Of a stretch of 64,000 nt of DNA, positions 11,600 to 22,907 are shown one piece after another. Source of the stretch: Prorocentrum cordatum (taxonomy: Eukaryota > Sar > Dinophyceae > Prorocentrales > Prorocentraceae). Position numbers and translations under genes: made by a program. Location: contig CAUYUJ010017849.1 of the NCBI GenBank assembly GCA_963575745.1, positions 162,650 through 226,649 on the forward strand. Direction: 5' to 3'. Position 1 is the stretch's first letter. The number at the start of each line of letters is the position of its first letter. A model generated the notes under the pieces. The model did no database searches, was not told the origin of the DNA, and saw only the letters and a list, made by a program, of their open reading frames with translations.

Positions 11600-12710
11600 T
11601 CCGAGAATCAACCCGAGGTGCGTGGCAGCGGTGGCAACGACATACTTGTCCGCGCGTATGTCGGGCCCCCTGAGCTTGCTCTGCGATTCGCTCGAGGAAG
11701 GCCGGCTGTGCGGCGCCGCGATCGTCTTCTTGATGCGGAGCAACAGACCTGCAGCCCCTGCGGCACAGAACCATCAGGATAATCGAGAGCGCCCTGTCGA
11801 TGTCTCTGGAAAACCAGCCCAACATCGTCCGCGAAGGCTCGGATGAGCCCTAGATCGCTGGGGATTTTGCCACGCTGCAAGTCGCCCTGGGACTCGGGTC
11901 GATGGCGAGCGCGAAGATCGATCCAGAAAGCGGGCATCCCTGCTTCACTCCCCTTCCTGGCCAGAAGTGATTCCCCTTAAGGCGCCCGAAAAAGATGTCG
12001 AACCTGACTCTCATGTAAAGGACCTTGACAACGAGCCAAATGTGGTCGGGCACATTCATGACGAGGATGGCCCACCGGATCATATCATGAGGAGGCTGGG
12101 GAAGACCGCCTTCGCGTCGAAGGCAAGAAATGCTGTATCCTTCTCCATGTGCTGGCAGTGCCAGGTCATACCTTTGGCTTCGATGTTTAGAAAATTGTTG
12201 GTCATGGACCCTGTCTGGATATCGCTGTGCGCTCGCTGGCGCGTCGAGCACGCGGGGGCATCATCGCCGCGGAGACGATCTTAATGCAAGTGTTGCTGAG
12301 AGTGGTCAGCCTAATATTCGGCCGAGCGGAATTCGCCAGTGCCAATCGCGTCGGAGGTCAGTTCCCCATCGGCTAGGAAGACCGCCATCCCGTGATGTAA
12401 GCCCCTTCCCAAGGAGATGCCCGTTGATGACAACGCAATACACGCGATGAATGGGCTCCTGAAGCTGGGGGCCTCCGCGGGCCCGACAGGAATATGGAAT
12501 CCCATGTGGCCCCGGTGCGCCATCGCGAACCCGGGTAATGACGTTCTGAAATTTGCGGAACTCGAGAGTTCCGTAGATCCCTGGAGGGCGCTGCTATACA
12601 TGGGGTCTGAGAAGTCCCCGTACACGTGGATTTCACCCCAATGCGGGGCAAGGGCCCAGCGAACGTCATCAGGGCCACGAGGCTGCTGCCCCGCCGGATC
12701 TAGGGCTCCC

Positions 12711-12720
<10 letters not shown>
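11600..12720 (-). pseudogene. reverse transcriptase of LINE-A, frameshifted
   Basis: RNA-directed DNA polymerase signatures appear in the family order but in different frames: RPLTLSNTCIKIVSAAM (near 12.30 kb), FDAKAVFPS (motif A with its Asp, about 12.09-12.13 kb), GRGVKQGCPLSGSIF (motif B, about 11.92-11.95 kb) and IRAFADDVGLVF (motif C with both Asp, about 11.82-11.84 kb). At least two frameshifts occur: one just after motif A and one between motifs B and C. The catalytic aspartates survive, so the copy died by indels rather than by loss of active-site residues. Confidence 0.75.
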
Positions 12721-12753
<33 letters not shown>

Positions 12754-12754
12754 T
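12711..12754. repeat. GA microsatellite inside LINE-A
   Basis: A run of about 40 bases of GA with a few AA interruptions lies within the region upstream of the reverse transcriptase core. Confidence 0.9.
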
Positions 12755-13156
12755 TCTCGGTTTCTGGATCTTGCCCCGCGCCGAGATGTGCGTTGCTGGC
12801 CGAGTCTTGAGGGCAACTATATTTTGGGGTCCATGGGGCAACTTCGACTCCTTGCTAGCGCTCTTAGATCCACTGGAGTAAGGCGCTTCGAAGGTACCCA
12901 CGGAATTGACGCTCGTGGCCAAAACGAACTGGCCGAGGTCCAGGTAGCGCCGAACTTACCGCGCAACAAGCTCAGCGTGGTCGCTGGCAACAGCTCGCAT
13001 TGAACAGAGCGCCCACGTGACGCGCTCGTCGGTACTCTGGGCATGGCGAAGGGCAAGCCTGCGTCACACTAGCTGCGCAGCTCCGCGACAGACGCGCCTG
13101 GCTTCCTGAAGGGCACCCTGGAGGTCCTGAGACAGAGGCCCCACCTCCCCAAGGAG

Positions 13157-13723
13157 CTAGTTCACTTCGTCGGCAAGCCGCGGGTGCTTGGAGACCCACG
13201 AAGGACTCTGCTTAGCCCCAGGAAGCCCAGATGGCGTGAATGTGACGCCGACAGGGGCGCCATCCGAGGAGTTGCCTTCCTTGTTCGGGACCCCGAAGAC
13301 AAGGCTGTTGGGGGGCAGGCCCAGGGCCTGGGCGGGGCATATGTTGGAATCGATCCTGTCGATTCTCCCGGGACTGACGCCTTGCTGGATGGCGTGCGAG
13401 GCGCGAGGGAATTCCGGCTGGTCGATCTCTAGGAGCTTGGGGAACAGACGCGCAGACTCGCTGGGGGGCGCATTCTGGGGGGCGACGGTCCCGCCGTCGC
13501 CGCGGGCTCTGCCCCCGCCGATGCCGGGGAAGCCCCAGTCGCCGATGACCAGCGAGAGCGCGCGCGCCATGAGGGCGCAACGCGCGACGCAAACGTTGCA
13601 GCGCGCCGGACTGCTCTCGCCGTCGAAGCCCGGGGGTGGGAAGGCAGAGTGATGAGCTGGAGCTTCCCCGAGGGCGCAGAGAGTAAGGGGCCACGGGGCC
13701 GGCCGCAGATCTATATGCATTTT
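13157..13723 (-). pseudogene. endonuclease of LINE-A, C-terminal part
   Basis: The frame encodes KMHIDLRPAPWPL, then LSLVIGDWGFPG, then RIDRIDSN, then SDGAPVGV. It follows the exonuclease-endonuclease-phosphatase fold order (GDWNF, IDRI, SDHAPV). Two catalytic positions are changed: Asn to Gly in GDWNF and His to Gly in SDHAPV. The frame continues to a stop at 13157, after which the linker toward the reverse transcriptase continues in other frames. Confidence 0.7.
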
Positions 13724-14029
13724 TCGGAGGTGAGGGGGTGAGATCGAAGTGGAACGGAGAGCCCCCCTACCGGGAAATCGGTTTCGATTTCGTGTTCGTG
13801 CGTGCCGTGCGTGCGGGCGAGGCGAAGCTGCGTGGGCGGGCGAGAAGAAAGTCTCCTCCGGCTGAGGCGCGGCCGGACCAAATGTTTCCTCTCCGGGGGC
13901 TGGTGGCGCGCGGTGTCCCGCCCGTGTCCCGCCTCCGGCTGTAGCGCGGCCGGACCAAATGTTTCCTCTTCGGGGGCTGGTGGCGCGCGGTGTCCCGCCG
14001 GTGTCCCACCGGTGTCCCGTCGGTGTCCC

Positions 14030-14085
<56 letters not shown>

Positions 14086-14098
14086 CGACGACGACGAC

Positions 14099-14129
<31 letters not shown>

Positions 14130-15462
14130 GTGTCGATGATGCTGATGATGATGGTGGTGATGATCATGGTGTCCCAATGATGATGATGTTGACGATGCTA
14201 ATGATGTTGATGATGATGATGGCCATGGTGATGATGACGATGGTGTCCCGATGATGATGATGATGATGATGTTGATGATGCTGATGTTGCTGTTGATGAT
14301 GATGGTGTCCCGGTGATGATGATGATGATGATCATGATGATGTTGATGATGATGGGATGATGGGATGATGTTGATGAAGATGACAATGATGGTGTCCCGA
14401 TGATGATCGTGATGATGAAATTGATGATGATGCTGTTGATGATGATGATGGTGATGATGATGATGATGGTGTCCCGGTGATGATGACGATGTCGATGATG
14501 TTGATGATGGTGATGGTGGTGATGATGATGGTGTCTCGAAGATGATGACGGTGATGTTGACGATGTTGATGATGATGATGATGGCCATGGTGGTGATGAT
14601 GATGGTGTCCCGATGATGATGATGTTGATGATGCTGATGTTGCTGATGATGATGATGGTGTCCCGATGATGATGATGCTGATGATGAGGATGATGGTGAG
14701 GTGATGATGATGATTTTGATGATGGTGACCCGGTGATGATGATGATGCTGATGTTGATGATGATGGTGTCCCGATGATGATGATGATGACGATGACCATG
14801 GTGTCCCGATGATGTTGTTGATGATGCTGTTGCTCATGATGTTGATGGTGCCCCCATTCTGATGATGTTGATGATGTTGTTCATGATGGTGATGTGATGA
14901 TGGTGATGGTGATGGTGGTGTTCCGATTATGCTGATGATGGTGACCCGATAATGATGTGGATGATGATGGTGACGATGATGGTGTCCCGATGATGGTGAT
15001 GGTGATGATCATGATGTTGATGACGATGAGGTGATGATGATGATGGTGTCCCGATGTTGATGATGATGATGTGGATGACGTTGATGACGATGATCTTGGT
15101 GATGATGATGACGTTGATTGTGAGATCGATTGTGATATCGATAGTGAGATCGATCGTGAGACCGAATGTGAGATCGATTGTGAGATCGATCGTGAGATCG
15201 ATAGTGAGATCGATTGTGAGATCGATAGTCAGATCGATTGTGAGATCGATCGAATGAAATAGATCGAGTGAGACCGATTGTGAGATCGATCGAGTAAGAT
15301 CGATCGAGCGAGCCCGATAGTGAGATCGATAGTGAGACCGATCGAGTGAGACGTTGGTTCCTCCCCCCCGAACCTCCTTATCACCCGAAGGGTGGTCGTA
15401 TAGGTATATACACATACGTATACAGACATACATATATATATATATTTATATATATAGATGGT
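13724..15462 (+). repeat. composite repeat, copy I
   Basis: The element has conserved outer parts and satellite arrays between them. The head (13724-13855) contains GTGGAACGGAGA and GAGGCGAAGCTGCGTGGGC. Next come two units of about 81 bp ending in GGTGTCCC words (13856-14030), then a GAT array punctuated by GGTGTCCCGATGATG (14028-15113), then an array of 12-mers of the ATCGATTGTGAG type (15113-15350), then a GTTGGTTCC and C-rich stretch, the palindrome-containing CACCCGAAGGGTGGTCGTA (about 15382-15400) and a TA-rich tail. The same order is found inverted at 21598-22799. It sits inside the LINE-A endonuclease. Confidence 0.8.
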
Positions 15463-15790
15463 GATGCTAAGAATGGCGAGGACATCAAGCACGCAGAGCA
15501 GGGTGAACTGAGGGCGCTCAGCCGCCCGCTCATTCTTGGGCGTGGAACGTGCCAGAAACGTGGAAGCCCTGGACGTCATGCTGGAGCAATCTCCTGTCCT
15601 CCCAATTCCCGTGCGTCTCCTGGAAACTCATAACGCGATGTTCCGGGACCAGTTTGGTGCAGAAGTATATCCAGGGCTCGTGTTGTTTCAATGAGTGTAC
15701 TGGTAGACCCGAATGACCCTCTGGTGTTCCATGAGACTGCTGAAAACTTCCCTCGGATCTGAAATGACCTAGAACTGCAAGAGCTGGCGC
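15463..15790 (-). pseudogene. endonuclease of LINE-A, N-terminal part
   Basis: The minus-strand frame begins FSAVSWNTRGSFG, the usual opening of the LINE endonuclease (SWN.RGLF type), and runs through a hydrophobic LDILLHQT segment with stops in the frame. It is cut by the composite repeat at 15462 and resumes at 13723. Confidence 0.6.
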
Positions 15791-16349
15791 CGGGCGACCT
15801 CAGGGAGGAAGAGGACGACGCCGAGGCCGTAGAAGAACATCTGCCTTTCCCTATCTGGCTCCACCCTGCCCTTGCACAGAATCCCGAATCCCCCGCCTGC
15901 TGGCAAGTGGCGCGAGCGCCCCGAAAAGGCATGACAAACGAGTAATCCCGGAATCGCTCTCGCACGCGCCCACGACGGCATGGCTGCAGAGGTACGTGGT
16001 GGAGCCGAAGCGGAAGGCGCAGACGGCTCCACGGAGCAGCCCGGCAAAACGGAGGTGGCGACGGCGAACCTTGACAAGGGCCCCTGGCCATCAGGACCAG
16101 GATGTTCAGCAAGTTCGCCTCCGAAAGGGCGATCTGAGGAAGGGAACGGCAGGTGGTGTTCGGTAGAGTCGAAATCAATGAAGCGGGCGCGAAACTTTAG
16201 GCTCGGCGTTGCACGTTCCTTGCTCATGGCGATGCCGCAGTGATCTGCGAATTCTTGATGGGGTCCATCTCGGGGGCTGCGCCGAGCGCCTCGTCGTGGC
16301 CCTGCAGAGCTTCCGATCTTGATGCAACTGAAGTCGAGAGAGTTCTCTG

Positions 16350-16930
16350 TCTTCATGTGGTCGATGAGCTGCTGTCACGGAGGGCCAGCGTAACGGCTCT
16401 TCTTCCGAACGTCGGGGCTGGCGTCCACGCGGGCTCGCAACACCTGGCGCCGCTTGTGACTGTCCGTCCAGCCGAGACCCTCGGCGCGAGCCCTGCCGAG
16501 GAACATCTGTGCGTGGAGGGCGGAGCCGAACTTGATCGAGAAGCGGAGGTTCAGGTTGTAGCGCTTGGCCTTAGCGTGGAGCCCCATGCCCTGAGGCATC
16601 TCGGCGATGATCGCTTGGGCATGCTGGTGCATGACTGATGCCAACATCTTGACGGGGAAACCTCTGGTCCATACTTCGCAGGGGTCCGGCTCACACTGGG
16701 AGGAGACCGAGGTACCCGAGGAGAAGGGCGCGGCGGTGGACCCGCCAGGAGGGGAGTGCGAACTTTCTCGGGCTTGCCTGCTGGCTGCGGGGTCGAGGGC
16801 GACCCATGAAAGAGCGAGCCGATCTCCTCAGACACTCCGTCTGGCTCGAGATCGGAAGCTCCAAAGCAACCCGCAGGCGTCGGTGAGCTCTGTCTGCGCG
16901 CCCCGGGACGACGGCGGCGCACCCATGTCG
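16350..16930 (-). pseudogene. ORF1-like segment of LINE-A
   Basis: The frame at 16375-16647 encodes IKFGSALHAQMFLGRAR, then GLGWTDS, then VLRARVDASPDVRKKSR. As I recall, this matches a segment repeated in dinoflagellate non-LTR elements upstream of the endonuclease (residues after an RRM-like strand, then LRARPD, then a basic patch). Flanking frames are open but shifted. The identification rests on memory of the family and on its place upstream of the endonuclease. Confidence 0.45.
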
Positions 16931-17335
16931 TCCTCAGCGTCGGGCGCGACGACCGTCTCCCTGCGCGGCTCGTCCCTGTGTTCGCATGTCCTGCGCGTGC
17001 CGCTGGGCCACGGGTCGGCGTTGGCGAGCGGGTCGAAGCCCGTGGAGCCCTTGGTTCCCTTGTGACGCTTGGAGCCTCTGTCGTCGTGTACTTGCGTCGG
17101 GGGGCTGTCCTGGCCGAAGGGTGACGGTTGCGGCCGGGAAGCTCCTTTGCCTTTTGCTCTGCTGGGGTCTGAACCCTATGTGCTCATCGCGGGATTTACA
17201 AGGGAGATCTTCGCGGCGAAACGAAGAGTAATAGTTAGTGCCCGCCAGCGTACGACACGCTGGATAGCTCGTGAGAGAGCTGCCCGCTCAGATGGGACCT
17301 GTCCCCCAGCCCCACTTGCGCCAACATGGCAACAA

Positions 17336-17445
17336 AAGCAGGAGAAAGAGGAGAAGGAGGAGGAGGAAAGGAGGAAACGGAGGAGGAGGAGGAGGAGGAG
17401 GAGGAGGAGAAGGCGGAGGAGAACGAGACGGCGAACGGTGGGGAA
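17336..17445. repeat. GGA/GAA purine tract
   Basis: Continuous GGA, GAA and AGG triplets. Frames across it are Glu/Arg artefacts. Confidence 0.85.
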
Positions 17446-17574
17446 TCCCACCATCCCTCTGGGTGTAGGTGGTCTAGAGAGTCTTGCAACCCCCTTCTTC
17501 CCCTTCGGGGAGGGGCTTACCCCTCCCCCGACCCCCTCCGCTGGACCTGGAGGGGGTTTGCGAGCGGCCAGAGC

Positions 17575-18242
17575 ATCTAAGATGGCCCAGGACGGCTCCA
17601 AGAGGGCCTCAGAGAGCCCAAGATGACTTCCAAGACGGCCCAAGATAGCCCAAGATGCCTCAAGATGGCTCCCAGGATGCTCCAAGAAACCCCAAGACCG
17701 CTCCATGACAGCCCCAAGTGGCCACGGAGTCTGCCCTGGAGGCCGCCACGAGGCCAACATCCTTCAAAAGCCTGCGGAAAACCAATGAAGTTCGCTCTCT
17801 CGCCTTTTTCCTTTCGATGGTCTTCCGAGGCCTCGAGGTGGCTCCTAGATTGCCCAAGAGGGCCCCAAGAGAGTCCCTAGAGTGCCCCAAGACGGCACCA
17901 AGAGCGCCTAAGAGCGCCCCAAGAGCGCTCCAAGAGGGAACTTAAATGCGACTTGAGGCGATTTGTGGGGCTCCCGAGGGGCGGGCGTAATTGAAGCTCT
18001 TCTTTGATCGATCTCCTCCAAGATGGCCGCAAGAGCGCTCCCAAGGCTCCCAAGAGCGCTTCAAACGTGCCCCAAGAGGCGCCCAGGAAGCCCCACGAGG
18101 CGCCCAAGAGGCCTCCAAGAGGTTCCCAAGAGATCCCCAAGAGGCCCCAAGAAGCTCCACGAAGCACCCAAGACGCTCCAAGAGGCCACCGGGACCGCCA
18201 AGAGGCCCCCAAGACGTCCCAAGACGCCACCAAGCTCGCCAT
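17575..18242. repeat. CCAAGAGGCC-type degenerate array
   Basis: Imperfect 11-15 base units of the form GGCCCCAAGAGG(C/G)CTCC continue for over 600 bp. The same unit type recurs at 28.1-28.2, 28.7-29.1, 32.1-32.6 and 32.9-33.4 kb. Translations are Pro/Gln/Arg repeats (PRGPQEAP-like) in every frame. Confidence 0.85.
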
Positions 18243-18480
18243 TGTCCTCCTCCTCCTGCTCTTCCTCCCCTCCCCCTCCTCTTCCTCCTCCTCCTCCTCC
18301 TCCTCCTCCTCCTCTACATCCGTCTGTTTCTCTCCCTCCCTCCTCCCTCCTCCCCCTCCTCCCCCTCCTCCACTTTATCTTCCTCCTCCTCTTCCACTTT
18401 ATCTTCCTCCTCCTCCACTTCATCCTCCTCCTCCGCCTCCTCCTCCTCCTCCTCCTCCTCCTCCTCTTCCTCATCTCTCT
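18243..18480. repeat. TCC trinucleotide tract
   Basis: TCC and CTT triplets directly abut the CCAAGAGG array. Confidence 0.9.
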
Positions 18481-20560
18481 TGTCCTTCTTCCCCGTCTTT
18501 TTCCATTCGGCAAGTCCGCGAAGGCGCAAACGGTTCGCTCCTTTAGGTCTGCGCAGGCTGATCCAAGACTTCAATTTGACGACTTCCCCAGCTCTTGATC
18601 CACTGCACGCGCCTCCGCTTCCCTGATCAAGGCAACTCGTCTGTGCATCCTTTGTGGATGGGCTGGCGGGGATACTTTTTGATCATAAGCGCACCGGGAG
18701 ACGCCGGACGCCGTCCAAGAGTCGTAGCGAGCGGGCTACGAACGAATTGCGCAACAGGGCTGGTGGGGATCCTTTTTAGTCAGCGACCGCAGGCGAGAGC
18801 GCCAGCGGCGAGTCGAGTCAGAGCGGGCCGCGCAAAGACGAATTAACCTAAAGCCGATGGGCCGGAGCCTCACGCGGTACCTCGGCGGGCAGGCCGGCGA
18901 GTGGAGGGGTGCTGGCTGCGGCTGCCAGGGTAGCTGCACTGCCAGGGGTTGCACGCATGCAACGAGCTGCAGAGGGGCCGACTGCCAAGGGGGCCGACTG
19001 CCAGGGTCTGCAAGCTGCTGAATTGGATGCAAAGGGTGAGCACCCGAGGGGCTGCGAAGAACCAGGGTGGCCAGAGCATGGTGGGCCGAAGCCTCCACGA
19101 GGCGAATTGTGTGCGAGTGAATTTTCCAGCCGAAGCTGAAGCGCAGCCAAAATGGCGCGCTGGAACACCACGGTGCGACCAGGGTGAAGCACCTCAGAGA
19201 AGGCCCAAGATGCCTGCCAAAGGTCTGGCGGGTGCAGGTGGTGGCGCCAGTAAAGTCGCACACCAAAGCCCGTATAAGAGGGGCGCAGCCCGTGGTCGAC
19301 CATCCAGGGCTGGCGACTGACGCGCGATCACTTTGGGGCCTTCCTGAAACCTCTTGGAGCTTTGCGGGATGTTATCTTGGGTCAACTTGGTCAATAGTGC
19401 GACAACCTGGATGTCATCATGCGCTACCCGGGGCGGGCTGACCTCTAGGGAGGGGAAGGGGGGATGGGAATAAGGGGCTTTGCGAAAGAGACACCTACGG
19501 CCGAAGACCAGGTGGGATTTGTGCCCCTTTGTGTCATCCACAACGCGACGGGGGAACATCCACGCCGAGGTCTCGAAGCCTCCCTCTCCTGCTCCTCCAC
19601 CATTGTTTCATCCTTCTCGCACGCGTTCGCCTCCTCATTCTTCTTCCTCCCCATACCCCCCTCTCCTTCCGCTTCTCCTCGGTATTCACCTCTTTCTTGT
19701 CCTCCTCCTAGTCCTCCTCCTCCCCCTCCTTGGCCTCCCCGTTTTCCTTCGCCACCACCGCTTCCTCGCCCTCCGCCTCCATCCCCAGTATACTTGTCTC
19801 CTCCTCGCCCTCTTCACCTGTTCCTACTCCCTCTTCTCCCTGGCCTCGTCCTTGCACCCCTCCTCCTTCTCCTGCGCCCTCTCCCTCTCCCACTCCGCCG
19901 CCTCCTCCCCTTCCTCTCCTCCGAGGCCTTTGTGCGTTCCTCCTTCGCGTCCTCGTCTTCTTCCTCCCCTCTTCCTCTCTCCCGCGTCGGCGTTGGACAT
20001 CGACAAGGCGACGACGGGGGCGCGGCGGCGGCGACGACGTCGCCTGCTCCCGCGCCACCGCGGCCCTCGCTCCAACGCCCCCTCACCCCTGCGGATGGTC
20101 TAAGCCTCTGGCCCACTCCCGCTTCTTGTCCTCTCGGGGGGGCGCCAGCCGTCATCCACTGCCGCCGATCGCCACGGGGAGGAAGGGGAGGGATGCCGGA
20201 GGCGTGTGGCGGGGTGGGTGGGTGATGAGCTGAGGGAGGAGAGGGGGGACGCGGGAGGAGGGAGGCACGGCGGGAATACACCTGGCCAAACGAGACCGTG
20301 GACGAGGAAGGCCCGTCCAAGGGCCAGAGAAAGTTCAGGAGTCTCACGGACTTCGGTCTTGCAGTCGCACAAGGCGCAACTATCATGTCACACATTTCGG
20401 TCTGCCTGGGTCTCCGCGGCCAACTGAAATTTTACCAATCAGCTGCACCCCTATCGAGACACATCCGCGTCCCCTCAAGCGGGCTTTGAGCGCAAGTTGT
20501 GTTGACGTGGCCCTGATCGCCCTGGAGAAGATCGACAACCCAAGGGACATTCGGATCCGA
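18481..20560. other. no gene recognised; TCC-rich at 19600-20000
   Basis: A patch at 18900-19090 has repeated TGCCAGGG words. From 19600 to 20000 the plus strand is pyrimidine-rich. Frames of up to 250 codons reflect that composition. No domain was found. Confidence 0.45.
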
Positions 20561-20579
20561 TGTCAGATTGGGTTCCGCA

Positions 20580-20828
20580 CCAACCCTTCCCACGGGCACG
20601 TCAAGCCTGTAACGGGAGTGTACCGTCCCGCTGATGCCCTCTGCCATGGCCGCCGCCAGTGGTGCAAACATGACCAGCCCGAGCTGTGGCTCACGCGCAT
20701 CAAGGGCAAGTGGTGGATCACCGACGCGGCGGAGAAGCACGCCACCAGCTGCTGCGACTGGGTCGCCCAGCGAGGCGTCCCGTCACCCCTGGAGGTAGTC
20801 GAGCGGGAGATCGACGCGTCCACGTGCG
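20580..20828 (+). CDS. exon with a conserved Trp/Cys-rich dinoflagellate domain
   Basis: The plus-strand frame encodes PVTGVYRPADALCHGR, then W.KHDQPELWLTRI, then GKWWITDAAEKHATSC, then a C-terminal EREIDASTC. The pattern G-Y-(x)-NG/HG-R ... LW ... WWI-D ... is one I recall from many dinoflagellate proteins of unknown function. The frame leads into TGC|GTAAGT at 20829, a strong canonical donor, so the exon probably ends there in phase 0. The 5' boundary is uncertain; the frame is open back to about 20486. No neighbouring exon on the plus strand was recognised. Confidence 0.5.
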
Positions 20829-21022
20829 TAAGTGTCCCCGAAGCCGCACTACCCTACCAGTCGAACTCCTGAATCTTCCACGTCAACATCTGCTGGCCAC
20901 AATGTCGGCCCGCCAGGGGCCGGGGGTGCCCGGGCACACTCCTGTCACGACGGCGCGGGCGCGCGGGCTGCGGATTTCTCGTCACCGCGCGGGGCGTTCC
21001 GTCTCGACGGCGGCAAGATGAC

Positions 21023-21281
21023 CTCAAGCATGACAGGTCTTCCATGCTGACCGCGCTCGCTCTGGAACGCGTTTGCGCTCAATTCTTCGAGGATCCCCAC
21101 AGGCTGCAGTGGGCCTTCCGTCCTGAACGCCCGCGCCCGTGCTGCTGCCGTGCCCGAGGCGACACGCGTCTGCCGCGCGCGGACTGCTGGCGGCTCCCCG
21201 TCCTTGCCCCTCGGCAGGGCGGCATACTTGTCCATCAGCTCCTCCGTCTTCTGCTCGGGCGTCACGTCGTCTGTGATCGCC
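21023..21281 (-). CDS. exon of an unidentified protein
   Basis: The minus-strand frame encodes AITDDVTPEQKTEELMDKY and continues with Arg/Ala-rich sequence and QPVGILEELSANAFQ. It opens after CGGCAG|GC and reaches CTTGAG|GTCATC, both good dinoflagellate-type junctions, giving 259 bp. If not spliced it runs on to a stop at 20945. Amino-acid composition is balanced and unlike the repeat-derived frames around it. I do not recognise the family. It is convergent with the exon at 20580. Confidence 0.4.
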
Positions 21282-21597
21282 TGCCGTGGGGCGGCGTGGG
21301 GGGCCCACGCGGGGGAGGAGGGCCACTCACGGAGAGGGCGGGAAGAGTGCGCAGATGGGAGCAGGGCTCCGAAGGAGGAGGAGGGGGCGGAAGATGGACC
21401 CAGGAGGGGGCGGAAGGAGGAGGACGAGGCAGCGGGAGGGAGGAGAGGGGGGAGGTAGGGAGGGGAACCCCTTGCGGGTTGGGGGAGGCGTACGGCCAAG
21501 TGGTTGGACGGGCAGGCTGGGCTCAAGAAGGCGACTGGGAGAATGAGAATGACCATGTGCGGCAGGGGGCGGGGGATGAGAGAGAGGAGTAGAGGAG

Positions 21598-22799
21598 AAA
21601 TTGATACACATATATATATATATATATATATACAGATGTACACATACCTGTACGACCACCCTTCGGGTGATAAGGAGGTTGTGTGGGGGGAGAGGGGGGG
21701 GAACCAACATCTGACTCAATCGATCTCACTATTGATCTCACTCAACGGGACACCACGGGACACCACGGGACACTTGCCGATCTCACTATCGATCTCACTA
21801 TTGATCTCACTCAACGGGACACCACGGGACACCACGGGCCGCCACGGGACACCACGGGACACCGCGGGACACCTCTCGATCTCACTATCGGTCTCACTAT
21901 CGATCTCACTCAACGGGATACCATAGGACACCACGGGACACCACGGGACACCACATCGATCTCACTATCGATCTCTCTATCGATCTCACTATCGATCGCA
22001 CTCAACGGGACACCACGGGACACCACGGGACAACTGTCGATCTCACTATCGATCTCACTTTTTGGGACACCACGGGACACCTCGGGGCACCACATCGATC
22101 TCACTATCGACCTCACTATCGATCTCACTCAACGGGACACCACGGGACACCACGGGACACCACGGGACATCGCGGGACACCGCGAGCCACCGCCGGACGG
22201 ACGGACGGACGGGCGGGCGGGGGAGAATCATTTGTCTTGCCTTCGCCCTAGCAACGGCGGACACCACGGGACACCACGGGACACCACGGGACACCGCGGG
22301 ACACCGCGGGCCACCGCCGGACGGGCGGGAGGGGGAGAATCGTTTGTCTTGTCTTCGCCCTAGCAACGGCGGACAACACGGGACACCACGGGACACCACG
22401 GGACACCGCGGAACACCGCCGGAGGGGCGGGAGGGGGAGAATCATTTGTCTTGACTTCGCCCTAGCAACGGCGGACACCACGGGACACCACGGGACACCA
22501 CGGGACACCGCGGGACACCGCCGGACGGGCGGGAGGGGGAGAATCATTTGTCTTGACTTCGCCCTAGCAACGGCGGACACCACGGGACACCACGGGACAC
22601 CACGGGACACCGCGGGACACCGCCGGACGGGCGGGAGGGGGAGAATCATTTGTCTTGACTTCGCCCTAGCAGCGGCGGGTTCATTCCTCTCGCGCGCCCA
22701 CGCAGCTTCGCCTCGCCCGCACGCACGACATGAACGAAACGAAACGATTTCCTGGCTGGGGGTCTCCGTTCCACTGCGATCTCACCTCGCAACCTCCGG
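21598..22799 (-). repeat. composite repeat, copy II (inverted relative to copy I)
   Basis: Read on the minus strand from 22799 the order matches copy I: head with GTGGAACGGAGA and GAGGCGAAGCTGCGTGGGC, then five units of about 103 bp (22226-22680) containing an AAATGATTC word and GGTGTCCC runs, then ATCGATAGTGAG-type 12-mers mixed with GGTGTCCC (22135-21720), then GTTGGTTCC, CACCCGAAGGGTGGTCGTA and a TA tail (21640-21605). The GAT array of copy I is absent; the GGTGTCCC units are expanded instead. Confidence 0.8.
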
Positions 22800-22907
22800 T
22801 ATATGTGTATTTGTACGTAACACCCCACAGATGCGGATAAGAGTGAGGGAGCGGTGGGGACGTCGACAATCTGCGAGACTCTGCACCGATTTTTTTATAA
22901 CCAGTGT

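Larger units (their letters stand above)
11400..17000 (-). mobile_element. LINE-A: broken non-LTR retrotransposon with a nested composite repeat
   Basis: Read 5' to 3' on the minus strand, fragments of one element follow in the expected order: an ORF1-like nucleic-acid-binding segment (16.9-16.4 kb), the start of an apurinic-type endonuclease (about 15.79-15.47 kb), the end of the same endonuclease (13.72-13.16 kb) and a reverse transcriptase (12.7-11.6 kb). The endonuclease is split by the composite repeat at 13724-15462. The two parts add up to a normal endonuclease length, so they probably belonged to one copy. Several frame changes are needed. The outer ends and any target-site duplication could not be placed. 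Confidence 0.65.

Noticed and set aside
13767-14837. Minus-strand frame of 356 codons rich in His/Ser
   Set aside because: Translation of the GAT array of the composite repeat; all frames are open there.
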